From assembly GCA_002378125.1 (NCBI GenBank), contig DFRF01000205.1:1-9582 (forward strand): 9,582 nucleotides of DNA. The letters are read 5' to 3'. Every line of letters begins with the position of its first letter. Positions within the stretch are counted from its first letter, which is position 1. Positions 1 through 6,398 of the stretch are shown here, piece after piece. Below the pieces are notes generated by a model, which saw only the letters and a program-made list of their open reading frames with translations, searched no databases and had not been told where the DNA came from. The position numbers and the translations under genes were made by a program. The DNA comes from Rhodospirillaceae bacterium UBA3470 (GTDB lineage Bacteria; Pseudomonadota; Alphaproteobacteria; Rhodospirillales; Casp-alpha2).

Positions 1-85
1 CGCGCGCTCGCTGGGCTGCCATCATTACCAACTCAAAGCGGTTAGGAATTTTGTCGACGCAATCTTCAACCGTAACACGAGCCAT
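1..85 (-). CDS. rpoZ: DNA-directed RNA polymerase omega subunit (N-terminal part only)
   Basis: The reverse strand encodes 28 residues beginning MARVTVEDCVDKIPNRFELV and continuing MMAAQRAR before running off the window. This is the highly conserved opening of bacterial RpoZ, the small subunit that chaperones and stabilises the beta-prime subunit in RNA polymerase. The start is an ATG at 85, preceded by a good Shine-Dalgarno (GGAGGA, four bases before the ATG on the minus strand). The gene follows folK on the same strand, 93 bases downstream of the folK stop, and has a plausible promoter of its own in that gap. In many alphaproteobacteria rpoZ precedes a RelA/SpoT gene, so one would be expected beyond the left edge; that is inference. 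Only the N-terminal third is visible. Confidence 0.88.
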   Translation of the reverse strand, partial: MARVTVEDCVDKIPNRFELVMMAAQRAR

Positions 86-121
86 CGAATCCTCCAGAAT
101 GCGAGATAAGAGAACCGGCCC

Positions 122-150
122 TATATAATTCCACTGGTGCCCGTGTGCAA
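122..150 (-). promoter_or_regulatory. Putative sigma-70-type promoter of rpoZ
   Basis: On the minus strand, TTGCAC (145-150) and TATATA (122-127) are separated by exactly 17 bases in the gap between folK and rpoZ. The predicted start of transcription, near 115, would give a leader of about 30 bases to the rpoZ ATG at 85, including its Shine-Dalgarno. The -35 match is partial. The -10, the spacing and the position fit well. This would let rpoZ be expressed independently of folK. Confidence 0.45.
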
Positions 151-178
151 GACAAATGCTTAACACAATTGGAAAAAT

Positions 179-730
179 TCACTTGGTGGAACGCTGCCAT
201 TCCGTCCCAAAAAGACCATCAGCGTCGGCTATTTTGCGGATTTTCTGATCCGGCGGTAGATCGTTGCGTAACGCCGTAGCGGTACGCTGAAGGACCGGAT
301 GAACCCATGTGGGAGAAATATCGCATAATGGATTGATAACAAAAGACCTTATATGCATTCGTGGATGTGGAATTTTAAGTTGTAAATCGCTGACGTCAGG
401 CTCGTCGATTATCCTGTCGCCGTAGGCGAGAATATCGAGATCCACGGTCCGCGGCGCATTGGGCACGCTTCGCTCGCGGCCAAGATCGACTTCGATCGCT
501 AAAAGTCTCTGCATTAACGCGGACGGCGCCAAAGAAGTTGTGACCGTGACGACACCATTGATGTACCAGGGCTGATCCGAAATCGGAACCGGCTTGCTTT
601 CGTACCAAGGCGATCGCTGATCTATATAAATATCTGATTTTTTTAATATATTTAGGGCTGCCCCGCATAATGCGCGGGGCGGACCGATCTTCGGATGGGG
701 CAGATTGGCGCCGATGCCGAGGATGATCAT
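179..730 (-). CDS. folK: 2-amino-4-hydroxy-6-hydroxymethyldihydropteridine pyrophosphokinase (HPPK)
   Basis: FolK transfers pyrophosphate from ATP to 6-hydroxymethyl-7,8-dihydropterin in cytosolic folate synthesis. From the ATG at 730 the protein has 183 residues and starts MIILGIGANLP, matching the usual HPPK opening. The family signature is present as PRTVDLDILAYGD (about residues 93-105), with the two magnesium-binding aspartates D97 and D99. YINGVV (56-61) carries the conserved pterin-binding Asn, and IPHPRMHIRSFVINPL follows near residues 113-128. The reading frame stays open to an upstream ATG at 778, but the extra 16 residues (MPTTRGGGSERDGPTP) resemble no HPPK N-terminus, so I prefer the start at 730; neither start has a strong Shine-Dalgarno. 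The gene lies upstream of rpoZ on the same strand and is divergent from the NYN-domain gene. Confidence 0.93.
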   Translation of the reverse strand: MIILGIGANLPHPKIGPPRALCGAALNILKKSDIYIDQRSPWYESKPVPISDQPWYINGVVTVTTSLAPSALMQRLLAIEVDLGRERSVPNAPRTVDLDILAYGDRIIDEPDVSDLQLKIPHPRMHIRSFVINPLCDISPTWVHPVLQRTATALRNDLPPDQKIRKIADADGLFGTEWQRSTK

Positions 731-786
731 GGGCGTTGGTCCGTCACGTTCTGAGCCACCGCCCCTTGTGGTCGGCATTGGAAAGA

Positions 787-816
787 CATATCTCTAAGAA
801 ATGCCGTGCGGCTCAA
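787..816 (-). promoter_or_regulatory. Weak candidate promoter for folK
   Basis: On the minus strand, TTGAGC (811-816) and GATATG (787-792) are 18 bases apart. Transcription would start near 780, giving a leader of about 50 bases to the preferred folK ATG at 730. Only about half of the bases in each box match consensus. It mainly shows that a start at 730 is compatible with a promoter in the divergent intergenic region. Confidence 0.22.
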
Positions 817-849
817 TTCTTCTGAGTCAACCGCAGTCGTAAGTTGTGA

Positions 850-870
850 TCGTGCGAATATTGCGCACGA
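850..870. promoter_or_regulatory. Dyad-symmetric element in the folK / NYN divergent region
   Basis: The 7-base arms TCGTGCG (850-856) and CGCACGA (864-870) are perfect inverted complements around the seven bases AATATTG. The element sits about 50 bases before the NYN-gene ATG at 919, between two divergent genes, where an operator could act on either. Arms of this length with a short spacer arise by chance several times in a window of this size, so only the location makes it worth listing. Confidence 0.25.
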
Positions 871-918
871 CATACTGTTAGCATAGCCGGTAAGACACAT
901 TTTCAATAGGACGTTTCC

Positions 919-1548
919 ATGACCATACATCCGCACGAGCGAATAGCACTTTTTATTGATGGATCAAACCTTTATGCAGCAGCGCGAGCATTGGGCTTTG
1001 ACATTGACTATAGGCGCCTTTTGGAGGCTTTTACCGACAAAGGCAAATTATTGCGAGCGTTTTATTATACGGCGTTGATTGAAGATCAGGAATACTCCCC
1101 CATTCGGCCGCTGGTCGATTGGCTGGACTACAACGGCTATACTATGGTGACGAAGCCCACCAAGGAATTCACCGATGACGCCGGTCGCCGCAAGCTCAAG
1201 GGTAATATGGACATCGAACTGGCGATTGATGTCATGGAAATGGCCGAGCATTTGGACCATGCTATAATTTTCTCTGGCGACGGGGATTTCCGGCGTTTGG
1301 TGGATGCGGTACAGCGCAAGGGCGTCCGGGTGAGCGTCGTCAGCACGGTTCGCTCGCAACCGCCGATGATCGCCGATGAATTGCGCCGTCAGGTCGATAA
1401 TTTCATTGAATTGGATGATTTGCGTGCCAGTATCGCTCGTGCGCTGGGCAATCGAGACCTGCAGGACGGCGCGGTCCCGAGAAACGACGATATGGCGCCA
1501 GGACTGTCGGACGATTTCGACGCGCATGATGAGATGGAAATCGCCTGA
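919..1548 (+). CDS. NYN-domain (LabA/DUF88 family) putative ribonuclease
   Basis: A 209-residue cytosolic protein of the LabA/DUF88 branch of NYN domains, a PIN-like fold that includes metal-dependent RNases. The acidic residues expected of the fold are visible: D14 in ALFIDGSNLY (with N17), D98 and D104 in GNMDIELAIDVM, and D121 and D123 in IIFSGDGDFRRLVD. The domain ends near residue 165. The last 40 or so residues are acidic and low in complexity, and look disordered. The ATG at 919 has an AGGA-type ribosome-binding site about 7 bases upstream. The gene is divergent from folK and lies 21 bases before the uracil-DNA glycosylase gene, with which it is probably co-transcribed. The RNA target is unknown; nuclease activity is inferred from the family and the retained acidic residues. 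Confidence 0.88.
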   Translation: MTIHPHERIALFIDGSNLYAAARALGFDIDYRRLLEAFTDKGKLLRAFYYTALIEDQEYSPIRPLVDWLDYNGYTMVTKPTKEFTDDAGRRKLKGNMDIELAIDVMEMAEHLDHAIIFSGDGDFRRLVDAVQRKGVRVSVVSTVRSQPPMIADELRRQVDNFIELDDLRASIARALGNRDLQDGAVPRNDDMAPGLSDDFDAHDEMEIA

Positions 1549-1569
1549 CGGCGCGGGCATCCAATCAAA

Positions 1570-2220
1570 ATGTCCGCAGCCCCCTCGCCTCAGAAGCCCG
1601 GCCGGGACTGTGCCCTTTGTCCGCGCCTCGTTGAATTCCGTGAAACCCATCGGGCCCTTCAGCCAGACTGGCATAACGCGCCCGTGCCGGCATTCGGTGC
1701 ATTGGAATCGAGGTTTTTGATCGTCGGTATGGCGCCCGGCCTAAAAGGTGCGAACCTGACCGGTCGACCTTTCACCGGCGACTACGCGGGGGATTTGTTG
1801 TATGCGACACTTGGGAAGTTCGGCTGGGCTAAGGGCAGCTATGCGGCTAGGCCTTATGACGGGGTGTCGCTGCATGATTGCCGGGTCACGAATGCCGTGC
1901 GCTGCGTGCCCCCTCAGAACAAACCGACAGCGTCGGAAGTCAATGCCTGCCGGCAGTTTCTTGCGGATGAGATTGCCGCCATGAAGTGCTTGGAGGTGAT
2001 TTTGGCCCTAGGTGGGCTTGCACATGGTGCCGTGGTGGCGACATTGGGACATCGTAAGAGCGCGTGGAAGTTCGGTCACAATCGGCGCCATGACCTGCCG
2101 GATGGGCTGGTTCTATTCAACAGTTATCACTGTTCACGCTACAACACGAACACCGGCCGTCTGACGACGGCCATGTTCGAGGACGTGTTCCGCGCCATCG
2201 ATAGTCATTTATCAAGGTAA
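1570..2220 (+). CDS. Uracil-DNA glycosylase, family 5 (UdgB-like, iron-sulfur)
   Basis: A 216-residue base-excision repair enzyme that removes uracil, and in this family also other deaminated bases, from DNA. Four cysteines placed to hold a 4Fe-4S cluster are seen: C14 and C17 (CALC) and C112 and C127 (VRCVPP ... NAC). Motif 1 is VGMAPGLKGANLTGRPFTGD (residues 52-71). The GxAPGxxGANxTGRPFTGD pattern is diagnostic of family 5 rather than family 4, which has GEAPG. The C-terminal motif SYHCSRYNTNTGRLT (185-199) supplies the catalytic-loop histidine H187. The length is normal and the protein looks intact. The ATG at 1570 has no clear Shine-Dalgarno, so translation may depend on the upstream NYN gene 21 bases away. 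Confidence 0.93.
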   Translation: MSAAPSPQKPGRDCALCPRLVEFRETHRALQPDWHNAPVPAFGALESRFLIVGMAPGLKGANLTGRPFTGDYAGDLLYATLGKFGWAKGSYAARPYDGVSLHDCRVTNAVRCVPPQNKPTASEVNACRQFLADEIAAMKCLEVILALGGLAHGAVVATLGHRKSAWKFGHNRRHDLPDGLVLFNSYHCSRYNTNTGRLTTAMFEDVFRAIDSHLSR

Positions 2221-2224
2221 TCCA

Positions 2225-2299
2225 ATGGCCCGATCGCCGTACTCACGCGAAAATCGATCCTCCGGGCCTTTCCTGGGCATTGGCGTTGGGGTACTCTGA
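2225..2299 (+). CDS. Possible 24-residue small ORF or truncated gene start
   Basis: Four bases after the glycosylase stop, an ATG at 2225 opens a 24-codon frame: MARSPYSRENRSSGPF followed by LGIGVGVL, then TGA. An AAGG lies 7 bases upstream. The polar, basic start followed by a short glycine/valine-rich hydrophobic run resembles the beginning of a membrane protein cut short. The ORF ends 7 bases before the strong ribosome-binding site of the DUF4169-like gene. It could be a real small gene, a leader ORF, a remnant or chance. I do not recognise it, and codon evidence is too thin to decide. Confidence 0.2.
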   Translation: MARSPYSRENRSSGPFLGIGVGVL

Positions 2300-2317
2300 G
2301 GATGACAGGAGGAATTT

Positions 2318-2500
2318 GTGTCGGGAGAGATCGTCAGCCTAAACCATTACGGAAAAGCCAAACAGAAAGCCTAAAAAGAAGAACAATCCGCCGCCATTCT
2401 CTTGCGTTATGGTCGCACCCGGGCGGAAAAGCGGGCCGAAGAGATGTGGCGGCGAAATTGCGAGCAGATATGGATGGCGGGGGTCTGGATGCCGGTATAG
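2318..2500 (+). pseudogene. DUF4169-like small protein gene interrupted by an in-frame TAA
   Basis: A GTG at 2318 follows a near-perfect Shine-Dalgarno (AGGAGG, 2307-2312) with five bases of spacing. The frame reads SGEIVSLNHYGKAKQKA, then TAA (2372-2374), then KEEQSAAILLRYGRTRAEKR and AEEMWRRN, ending at TAG (2498-2500). Ignoring the TAA, this is a 60-residue product, the usual DUF4169 length. It keeps the family layout as I recall it: an EIVNLR-like start, a basic Lys/Ala stretch, then a GRTKAE-like motif (here GRTRAE). The TAA is one substitution from GAA, CAA or AAA, which would suit a charged helix. The final dozen residues do not look like the usual family end, so a second lesion is possible. 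DUF4169 has no known biochemical function. Alternatives are a sequencing error or chance similarity. Confidence 0.55.
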
Positions 2501-2509
2501 CCGACGGTA

Positions 2510-2528
2510 GCGGTTTGAACAAAACCGC
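2510..2528 (+). repeat. Hairpin just after the DUF4169-like gene
   Basis: GCGGTTT (2510-2516) and AAACCGC (2522-2528) are perfect inverted complements around five bases, starting nine bases after the TAG at 2500. The position suits a transcription terminator, but no T-run follows on either strand, so intrinsic termination is not supported. It may slow the polymerase or stabilise a 3' end. Confidence 0.25.
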
Positions 2529-2716
2529 ATAGCCGCGGGTTATCCCTAGCGGTCGGGCGCTCTGTTCCATAAAAACTAGGTGTTGTGCGGGATTGAGGCG
2601 GGCGAAGGCGTGTGAACGCTGTTATATTATTTTTCAACGGGGAACGTTGCGCCGGCGTTTCGTCATCTTCGGGACATTGCTGCAACGTCCATCGTTTTGG
2701 AAAGGACACAGAACAA

Positions 2717-3418
2717 ATGATCGACGTCTACACTTGGCCGACGCCAAACGGCCACAAGGTTCACATTATGTTGGAAGAATGTGGATTGGAGCACAATATC
2801 CACGGCATCAACATCCGCAAGGGCGATCAGTTTTCGAACGATTTCCTGAAAATTAGCCCAAACAACCGTATTCCGGCCATTGTAGATCAAGTTGGCCCCG
2901 GGGGCGCGCCCTATTCGCTGTTTGAATCCGGCGCGATCTTGATCTACCTGGCGGAGAAGACAGGAAAATTCCTACCTGCAGAGGTCCGCGCGCGTCACGA
3001 TACCCTGCAGTGGCTCATGTTCCAGATGGGCAATGTTGGCCCCATGTTCGGTCAGGCCCACCACTTCCGTAATTATGCGGCGGAGAAGATGGAGTATTCT
3101 ATCGAGCGTTATACCAATGAATCTGGCCGTTTGTACCGGATTATGGACAAGCACTTGGGCGAAAACGAATATCTAGCAGGCGACGAGTACACCATCGCGG
3201 ACATCGCTACCTTCCCTTGGTCTCGTGGTCCAGAACGGCGCGGCCAGGATATCGAGCTGCTGCCCAACGTGAAGCGTTGGATTGAGACCATCCAGGCTCG
3301 ACCGGCGGTGGCCAAGGCACTTACGGTTTTGGAGGAACACCAAAGCAAGCCCACGGATGTAATCGACGAGGAAACCCGCTCTATTATGTTTGGTGCTAAG
3401 CAGTTCGAAAACCGCTGA
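2717..3418 (+). CDS. Glutathione S-transferase, YfcG/YghU-like (Nu class)
   Basis: A 233-residue cytosolic thioredoxin-fold enzyme. Relatives of this class, such as E. coli YfcG, act as glutathione-dependent disulfide reductases with weak classical transferase activity. The N-terminal domain reads MIDVYTWPTPNGHK, where T9 and N11 match the glutathione-contacting residues of YfcG. SPNNRIPAIVD (47-57) carries the cis-proline P53, and LFESGAILIYL (68-78) carries the glutathione-binding E70-S71. The all-helical C-terminal domain includes YTIADIATFPW. The frame is open to an ATG at 2612, but those 35 extra residues are unlike the family, while the ATG at 2717 gives the exact YfcG start and has an AAAGGA about 10 bases upstream. 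The gene stands alone between the broken DUF4169-like gene and the gap before smpB. Its physiological substrate is unknown. Confidence 0.92.
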   Translation: MIDVYTWPTPNGHKVHIMLEECGLEHNIHGINIRKGDQFSNDFLKISPNNRIPAIVDQVGPGGAPYSLFESGAILIYLAEKTGKFLPAEVRARHDTLQWLMFQMGNVGPMFGQAHHFRNYAAEKMEYSIERYTNESGRLYRIMDKHLGENEYLAGDEYTIADIATFPWSRGPERRGQDIELLPNVKRWIETIQARPAVAKALTVLEEHQSKPTDVIDEETRSIMFGAKQFENR

Positions 3419-4161
3419 TCCGTTGTCCATCGCGAAGTAACTGGAAAGATGTAGCATGTCTTTGCATAGATATTAATTAATATCTAAAAGAACAAAACGT
3501 GTCGAAAACCCTGAAAGAAAATAGACAAACCATATGTGAGGTAAATAAACGCTAAAATATCCACATATAGATATTGGACCTTGGACATATTAACATCGTC
3601 GACCCGCCGTGTTCTAGGGATAGGCTGACCGTCTCAGGCATAGGCTGCATATGCCAGCAACACGTTCATGGTGCAGCCACCATATCTGTGAATGGCGCAG
3701 AATTTCGCTTCTGGACTCGGTCGGTTACATCCAGGTTGTGGCTCATCTCCGCGCCCTGCTAGCAGTTATCGTGGCGCGAATAATCGGTGATGCAATTGAT
3801 GTCAAAGGTACTGTCTGTCAGCTGAGCTAGAAAATTATCCCAGCGCTATTTAAACGGCCGTGCGACGGCTCTGGCGAATGTAAATTGCCAAGCCTACGTA
3901 TCGATAAGGGGACGATCGTTGAAATCCAGAACGGGCCAGTCGTTGGTTCAGTTCTGACCAGGCCGTAGCTAGTCGTCTAACTGCCCATGGTGCGCTGCTT
4001 TTAGCGGTTTCTGACACTCGCGAGCCTATTTTTTCCTGGTTCCGATTAGATACACGAATTCAGGCATCGGATTGGGATTCTGGAATTCGCCCAAGGCGGA
4101 GCCCCTCTGGTACTGAAACTGGACTTCGAACCGGGCGTCGCCGCCGGTTGCGGGCGATGGG
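3419..4161. other. 743-base stretch without a convincing gene
   Basis: Between the glutathione transferase stop and the smpB stop (convergent genes) I find no intact gene, RNA gene or clear T-rich terminator. The first 150 bases are noticeably AT-rich and hold the 20-bp palindrome at 3467-3486, plus a partial copy of its half-site (TAGATATT, 3568-3575). A plus-strand frame at 3693-3830 is open for 45 codons and reads LLDSVGYIQVVAHLRALLAV in part, with a hydrophobic tail. It faintly resembles the GYIQ-containing segment of DUF2254 membrane proteins, but has no start codon context. The stretch may be decayed coding sequence. Confidence 0.5.
3467..3486. repeat. Perfect 20-bp AT-rich palindrome
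   Basis: The sequence TAGATATTAA followed by TTAATATCTA is its own reverse complement with no mismatch and no spacer, centred between 3476 and 3477. It lies 49 bases after the glutathione transferase stop. As RNA it would have no loop, so it is more likely to be a DNA-level site (binding site of a dimeric protein, or a cruciform) than a terminator. An eight-base partial copy of one half lies at 3568-3575. Confidence 0.6.
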
Positions 4162-4644
4162 CTAGCTCAAATCCCGAATGAGGCGCTGTTTTTGGCGATT
4201 CCAATCCTTGGTTTTCTGGGCGTCGCGCTTGTCATAATGCTTTTTACCCTCGGCGATGGCGATCTCCGCCTTGGCCAGGCCGCGGTCGTTGAAATAGATG
4301 CTGAGCGGCACGACGGTCATGCCTTTACGCTGGGTCGCATCCCAGAGCTTGGCGATTTCGCGCTTGTGCAACAGAAGCTTGCGATCGGCGCGCGGCTTGT
4401 GGCTGACTATATGCGCGCCTTCGAATTCTGGGATGTAGGCATTGTGCAGGAAAACCTCACCGTTCTTCACGTCGGCATATGATTCCCCAATACTGGCGCG
4501 CCCGCCTCGCAACGACTTCACCTCCGAGCCCTTCAGTATCAGACCCGCCTCCAGCGTCTCTAGAATATGGTAGTCGTGCCGCGCCTTTCGATTCTGGGCC
4601 GCTGTCTGCCCGCTTGGGCCCTTGGATTTCTTTTTCTTGGCCAT
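4162..4644 (-). CDS. smpB: SsrA-binding protein SmpB
   Basis: A 160-residue RNA-binding protein that delivers tmRNA to stalled ribosomes for trans-translation. After a lysine-rich start (MAKKKKSKG) come the conserved segments: NRKARHDYHILETLEAGLIL (18-37), GSEVKSLRGG (39-48) and SYADVKNGEVFLHNAYIPEF (55-74). The C-terminal basic tail, GKKHYDKRDAQKTKDWNRQK (133-152), enters the decoding centre. Length and all core motifs are normal. The gene starts 26 bases after the dapA stop on the same strand, so the two are probably co-transcribed. There is no obvious Shine-Dalgarno before the ATG at 4644. The tmRNA gene itself is not in the window. Confidence 0.97.
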   Translation of the reverse strand: MAKKKKSKGPSGQTAAQNRKARHDYHILETLEAGLILKGSEVKSLRGGRASIGESYADVKNGEVFLHNAYIPEFEGAHIVSHKPRADRKLLLHKREIAKLWDATQRKGMTVVPLSIYFNDRGLAKAEIAIAEGKKHYDKRDAQKTKDWNRQKQRLIRDLS

Positions 4645-4670
4645 CGTCGTTGCCGGCCGGCCGTATGGGC

Positions 4671-5552
4671 TTAGTTTAGCAAGCCCACGGTCACCAAAGC
4701 GTTGCGGACCTTATCTTTGCTCTCGTCCGCGATCTCGCTGATCGGCAACCGGGCTTCCGAGCGGCATTTGCCAAGCAAGCTCGCCGCATACTTCACCGGC
4801 CCCGGGCTGGCCTCGCAGAACAGAGCCGAATGCAGTGGCGTCAACCGGTCCTGCAGTTCCATGCAGCCGGCGATGTCGCCCTCGCGCCATTTTCGTTGCA
4901 TATCAGAACACATCCGCGGTGCCACATTGGCGGTCACCGAGATACATCCCGAGCCGCCGGCGGCTAGGAACGGCACGGCCGTGCCGTCTTCGCCGGAGAG
5001 GAAGCAGAAGTCGTCTCCATCCCCGTTCATTGCGATCCGGGTCACCTGTGGACGGCCTAGGTCCATGGTGGCGTCCTTGACGCCTACGACGTTCGGCAGT
5101 TTTGCCAGTTCCGCCATCGTCTCCGGCGTCATGTCGACTATGGAGCGTGGCGGGATGTTATAGATGATCACCGGCGCGCCTACGTCTTGGACGGCATTGA
5201 AGTGCTGATACATCCCTTTCTGGGTCGGTTTATTGTAATATGGCGTAACCACTAGTACCGCGTCTGCACCCGCTTCTTTTGCATGTTTGGCCAACCCGAC
5301 CGCCTCGGCGGTAGAATTGGATCCGGCGCCGGCGATGACTGGCACGCGACCTTTCGCCTGTTCGATGCAGATTTCCGTAACTTTCATGTGTTCGGCGTGG
5401 CTGAGTGTAGGAGATTCACCGGTGGTGCCACAGGGCACTAAACCGTCCGATCCTTCTTCGATTTGCCATTCGACGAAGGCGCGGAAACTGTCCTCGTCGA
5501 CCGAACCGTCCTTGAACGGCGTGATTAGGGCGGGTAGCGAGCCCTCAAACAT
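4671..5552 (-). CDS. dapA: 4-hydroxy-tetrahydrodipicolinate synthase
   Basis: A 293-residue aldolase-class enzyme condensing pyruvate with aspartate semialdehyde, the first committed step to diaminopimelate (peptidoglycan) and lysine. The N-terminus MFEGSLPALITPFKDGSVDE is typical. PCGTTGESPTLSH (40-52) holds the catalytic-triad Thr44 with Thr43. VTPYYNKPTQKG (102-113) holds Tyr105, Tyr131 lies in IIYNIPPRS (129-137) with Arg136, and the Schiff-base lysine is K159 in VVGVKDATMD. All catalytic residues are present. The frame is open a further 46 codons upstream, but that peptide is unlike DapA, and the ATG at 5552 has an AGGAG seven bases upstream, so the start is firm. It leads the dapA-smpB pair. 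Confidence 0.97.
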   Translation of the reverse strand: MFEGSLPALITPFKDGSVDEDSFRAFVEWQIEEGSDGLVPCGTTGESPTLSHAEHMKVTEICIEQAKGRVPVIAGAGSNSTAEAVGLAKHAKEAGADAVLVVTPYYNKPTQKGMYQHFNAVQDVGAPVIIYNIPPRSIVDMTPETMAELAKLPNVVGVKDATMDLGRPQVTRIAMNGDGDDFCFLSGEDGTAVPFLAAGGSGCISVTANVAPRMCSDMQRKWREGDIAGCMELQDRLTPLHSALFCEASPGPVKYAASLLGKCRSEARLPISEIADESKDKVRNALVTVGLLN

Positions 5553-6290
5553 CGATCTACTCCTGAGTAAACGCCCGAAACCACAGTGTCCCGAGCCTGA
5601 GGGCCGGACCTTACGCTCGATTGCAGGCCGGGGCAAGGATTGGCATTGGTGGCTGCACAATGGGTTGACAACATTATTCCATTTTATCATGGAGACCTCT
5701 ATCCCTGCGCGCGCTTAAGGGGGCAACCCACTAAATTGATGCTGACGGGATGAGCGGTCACCCACGCATGGTTGAAGATCCGGGACACTCAATTTATCAC
5801 ACTCTGCTGCAGTAGCCTCCTTCGTGATCCTCATATTTTTCGACTGATGGCCCTGTTTGGCTGGTATACTCACAATCAGACCCTGATCCAGTTCTCGCCG
5901 GCCTTCTTCTTATTCAGGCAGATCAACCCCTTACCCAGGGCAGTACAACACCGCGCTTGGCCTGGTGCGTGCTGGGGTCAATAAGCTCGGGCGGCGATGG
6001 CGTTTGGCGGTCCGGCCTTCGCCATCGACGGATTGACATTGGTGGAATACGGTTTTGGCGCTGATCTCGGCATCGATCAGCTCTTGAAGCAGCACTAGAT
6101 CACCAGAGAAACCTCGCATCCCGGTCGCATGGTGTCGAACGCGCCGCTATATTTCATGCAGAGAGGTCTGGCTGCTGTTCGCCGAGGTATCGAGCTAGCT
6201 GGTATGGACCGGCAGCACCGAAATCTGGGTTCCCACTTTTGGCCCGGCATCCGTTGCCTTCAGCGGCTAAGCTATGGGATTGGAAACGGC
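5553..6290. other. Gene-free stretch upstream of dapA, possibly with decayed sequence
   Basis: About 740 bases between dapA and the tandem repeat carry no gene I can recognise. Short open frames exist on both strands, for example 62 codons on the minus strand at 5931-6119, starting MRGFSGDLVLLQELIDAEIS, and 61 codons on the plus strand at 6129-6314 that run into the repeat. None has a good ribosome-binding site or a family I know. Protein-like stretches in this segment jump between frames, as expected for an old, frame-shifted gene or for chance. An 8-base inverted repeat (5995-6002 with 6020-6027) is present. The dapA promoter should lie in the first 150 bases, but I see no clear pair of boxes. 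Confidence 0.45.
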
Positions 6291-6398
6291 CTAGGATGCC
6301 CTAGGAGGCCCTAGGATGCTCTAGGATGCTCTAGGATGCCCTAGGATGCCCTAGGATGCCCTAGGATGCCCTAGGATGCCCTAGGATGCCCTAGGATG
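6291..6398. repeat. Tandem repeat: 11 copies of a 10-bp unit
   Basis: The unit CTAGGATGCC is repeated head to tail from 6291, exactly in 10-base register. Seven full copies are identical (copy 1 and copies 5-10). Copy 2 is CTAGGAGGCC, copies 3 and 4 end in CT, and copy 11 breaks off after CTAGGATG. Junctions between copies create the palindrome CCTAGG (TCTAGG where the preceding copy ends in CT) every 10 bases, about one helical turn. Because 10 is not a multiple of three and CTAG is self-complementary, TAG occurs every 30 bases in all six frames, so the array is non-coding. It lies 123 bases beyond the stop of the dehydrogenase gene. A shorter AAGGATA doublet follows at 6411-6424. Confidence 0.95.

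Noticed and set aside
1048..1674. A 208-codon minus-strand open frame opposite the NYN gene, and a 209-codon plus-strand frame at 8207-8836 opposite tctA.
   Set aside because: Both are antisense shadows of well-supported genes and show no family motifs or start signals.
2612..2716. 35-codon upstream extension of the glutathione transferase.
   Set aside because: The ATG at 2717 gives an exact YfcG-like N-terminus; the extension has no matching family sequence.
4026..4166. A 46-codon minus-strand open frame just beyond smpB, reading FEVQFQYQRGSALGEF in part and ending in IGTRKK.
   Set aside because: It looks protein-like but has no start codon except an ATG 13 codons from its end, no family I recognise, and an open run of this length is common by chance.
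5665..5670. A perfect TTGACA on the plus strand as a -35 box.
   Set aside because: No -10 box at suitable spacing and no plus-strand gene follows.
5553..5690. 46-codon upstream extension of the dapA frame.
   Set aside because: The peptide is unlike any DapA N-terminus, and the ATG at 5552 has a proper Shine-Dalgarno.
5865..5870. A TATACT box on the plus strand as a promoter.
   Set aside because: There is no acceptable -35 box at 16-18 bases and no gene downstream on that strand.
6291..6398. CRISPR array.
   Set aside because: The repeat unit is 10 bases with no spacers between copies, so it is a simple tandem repeat.
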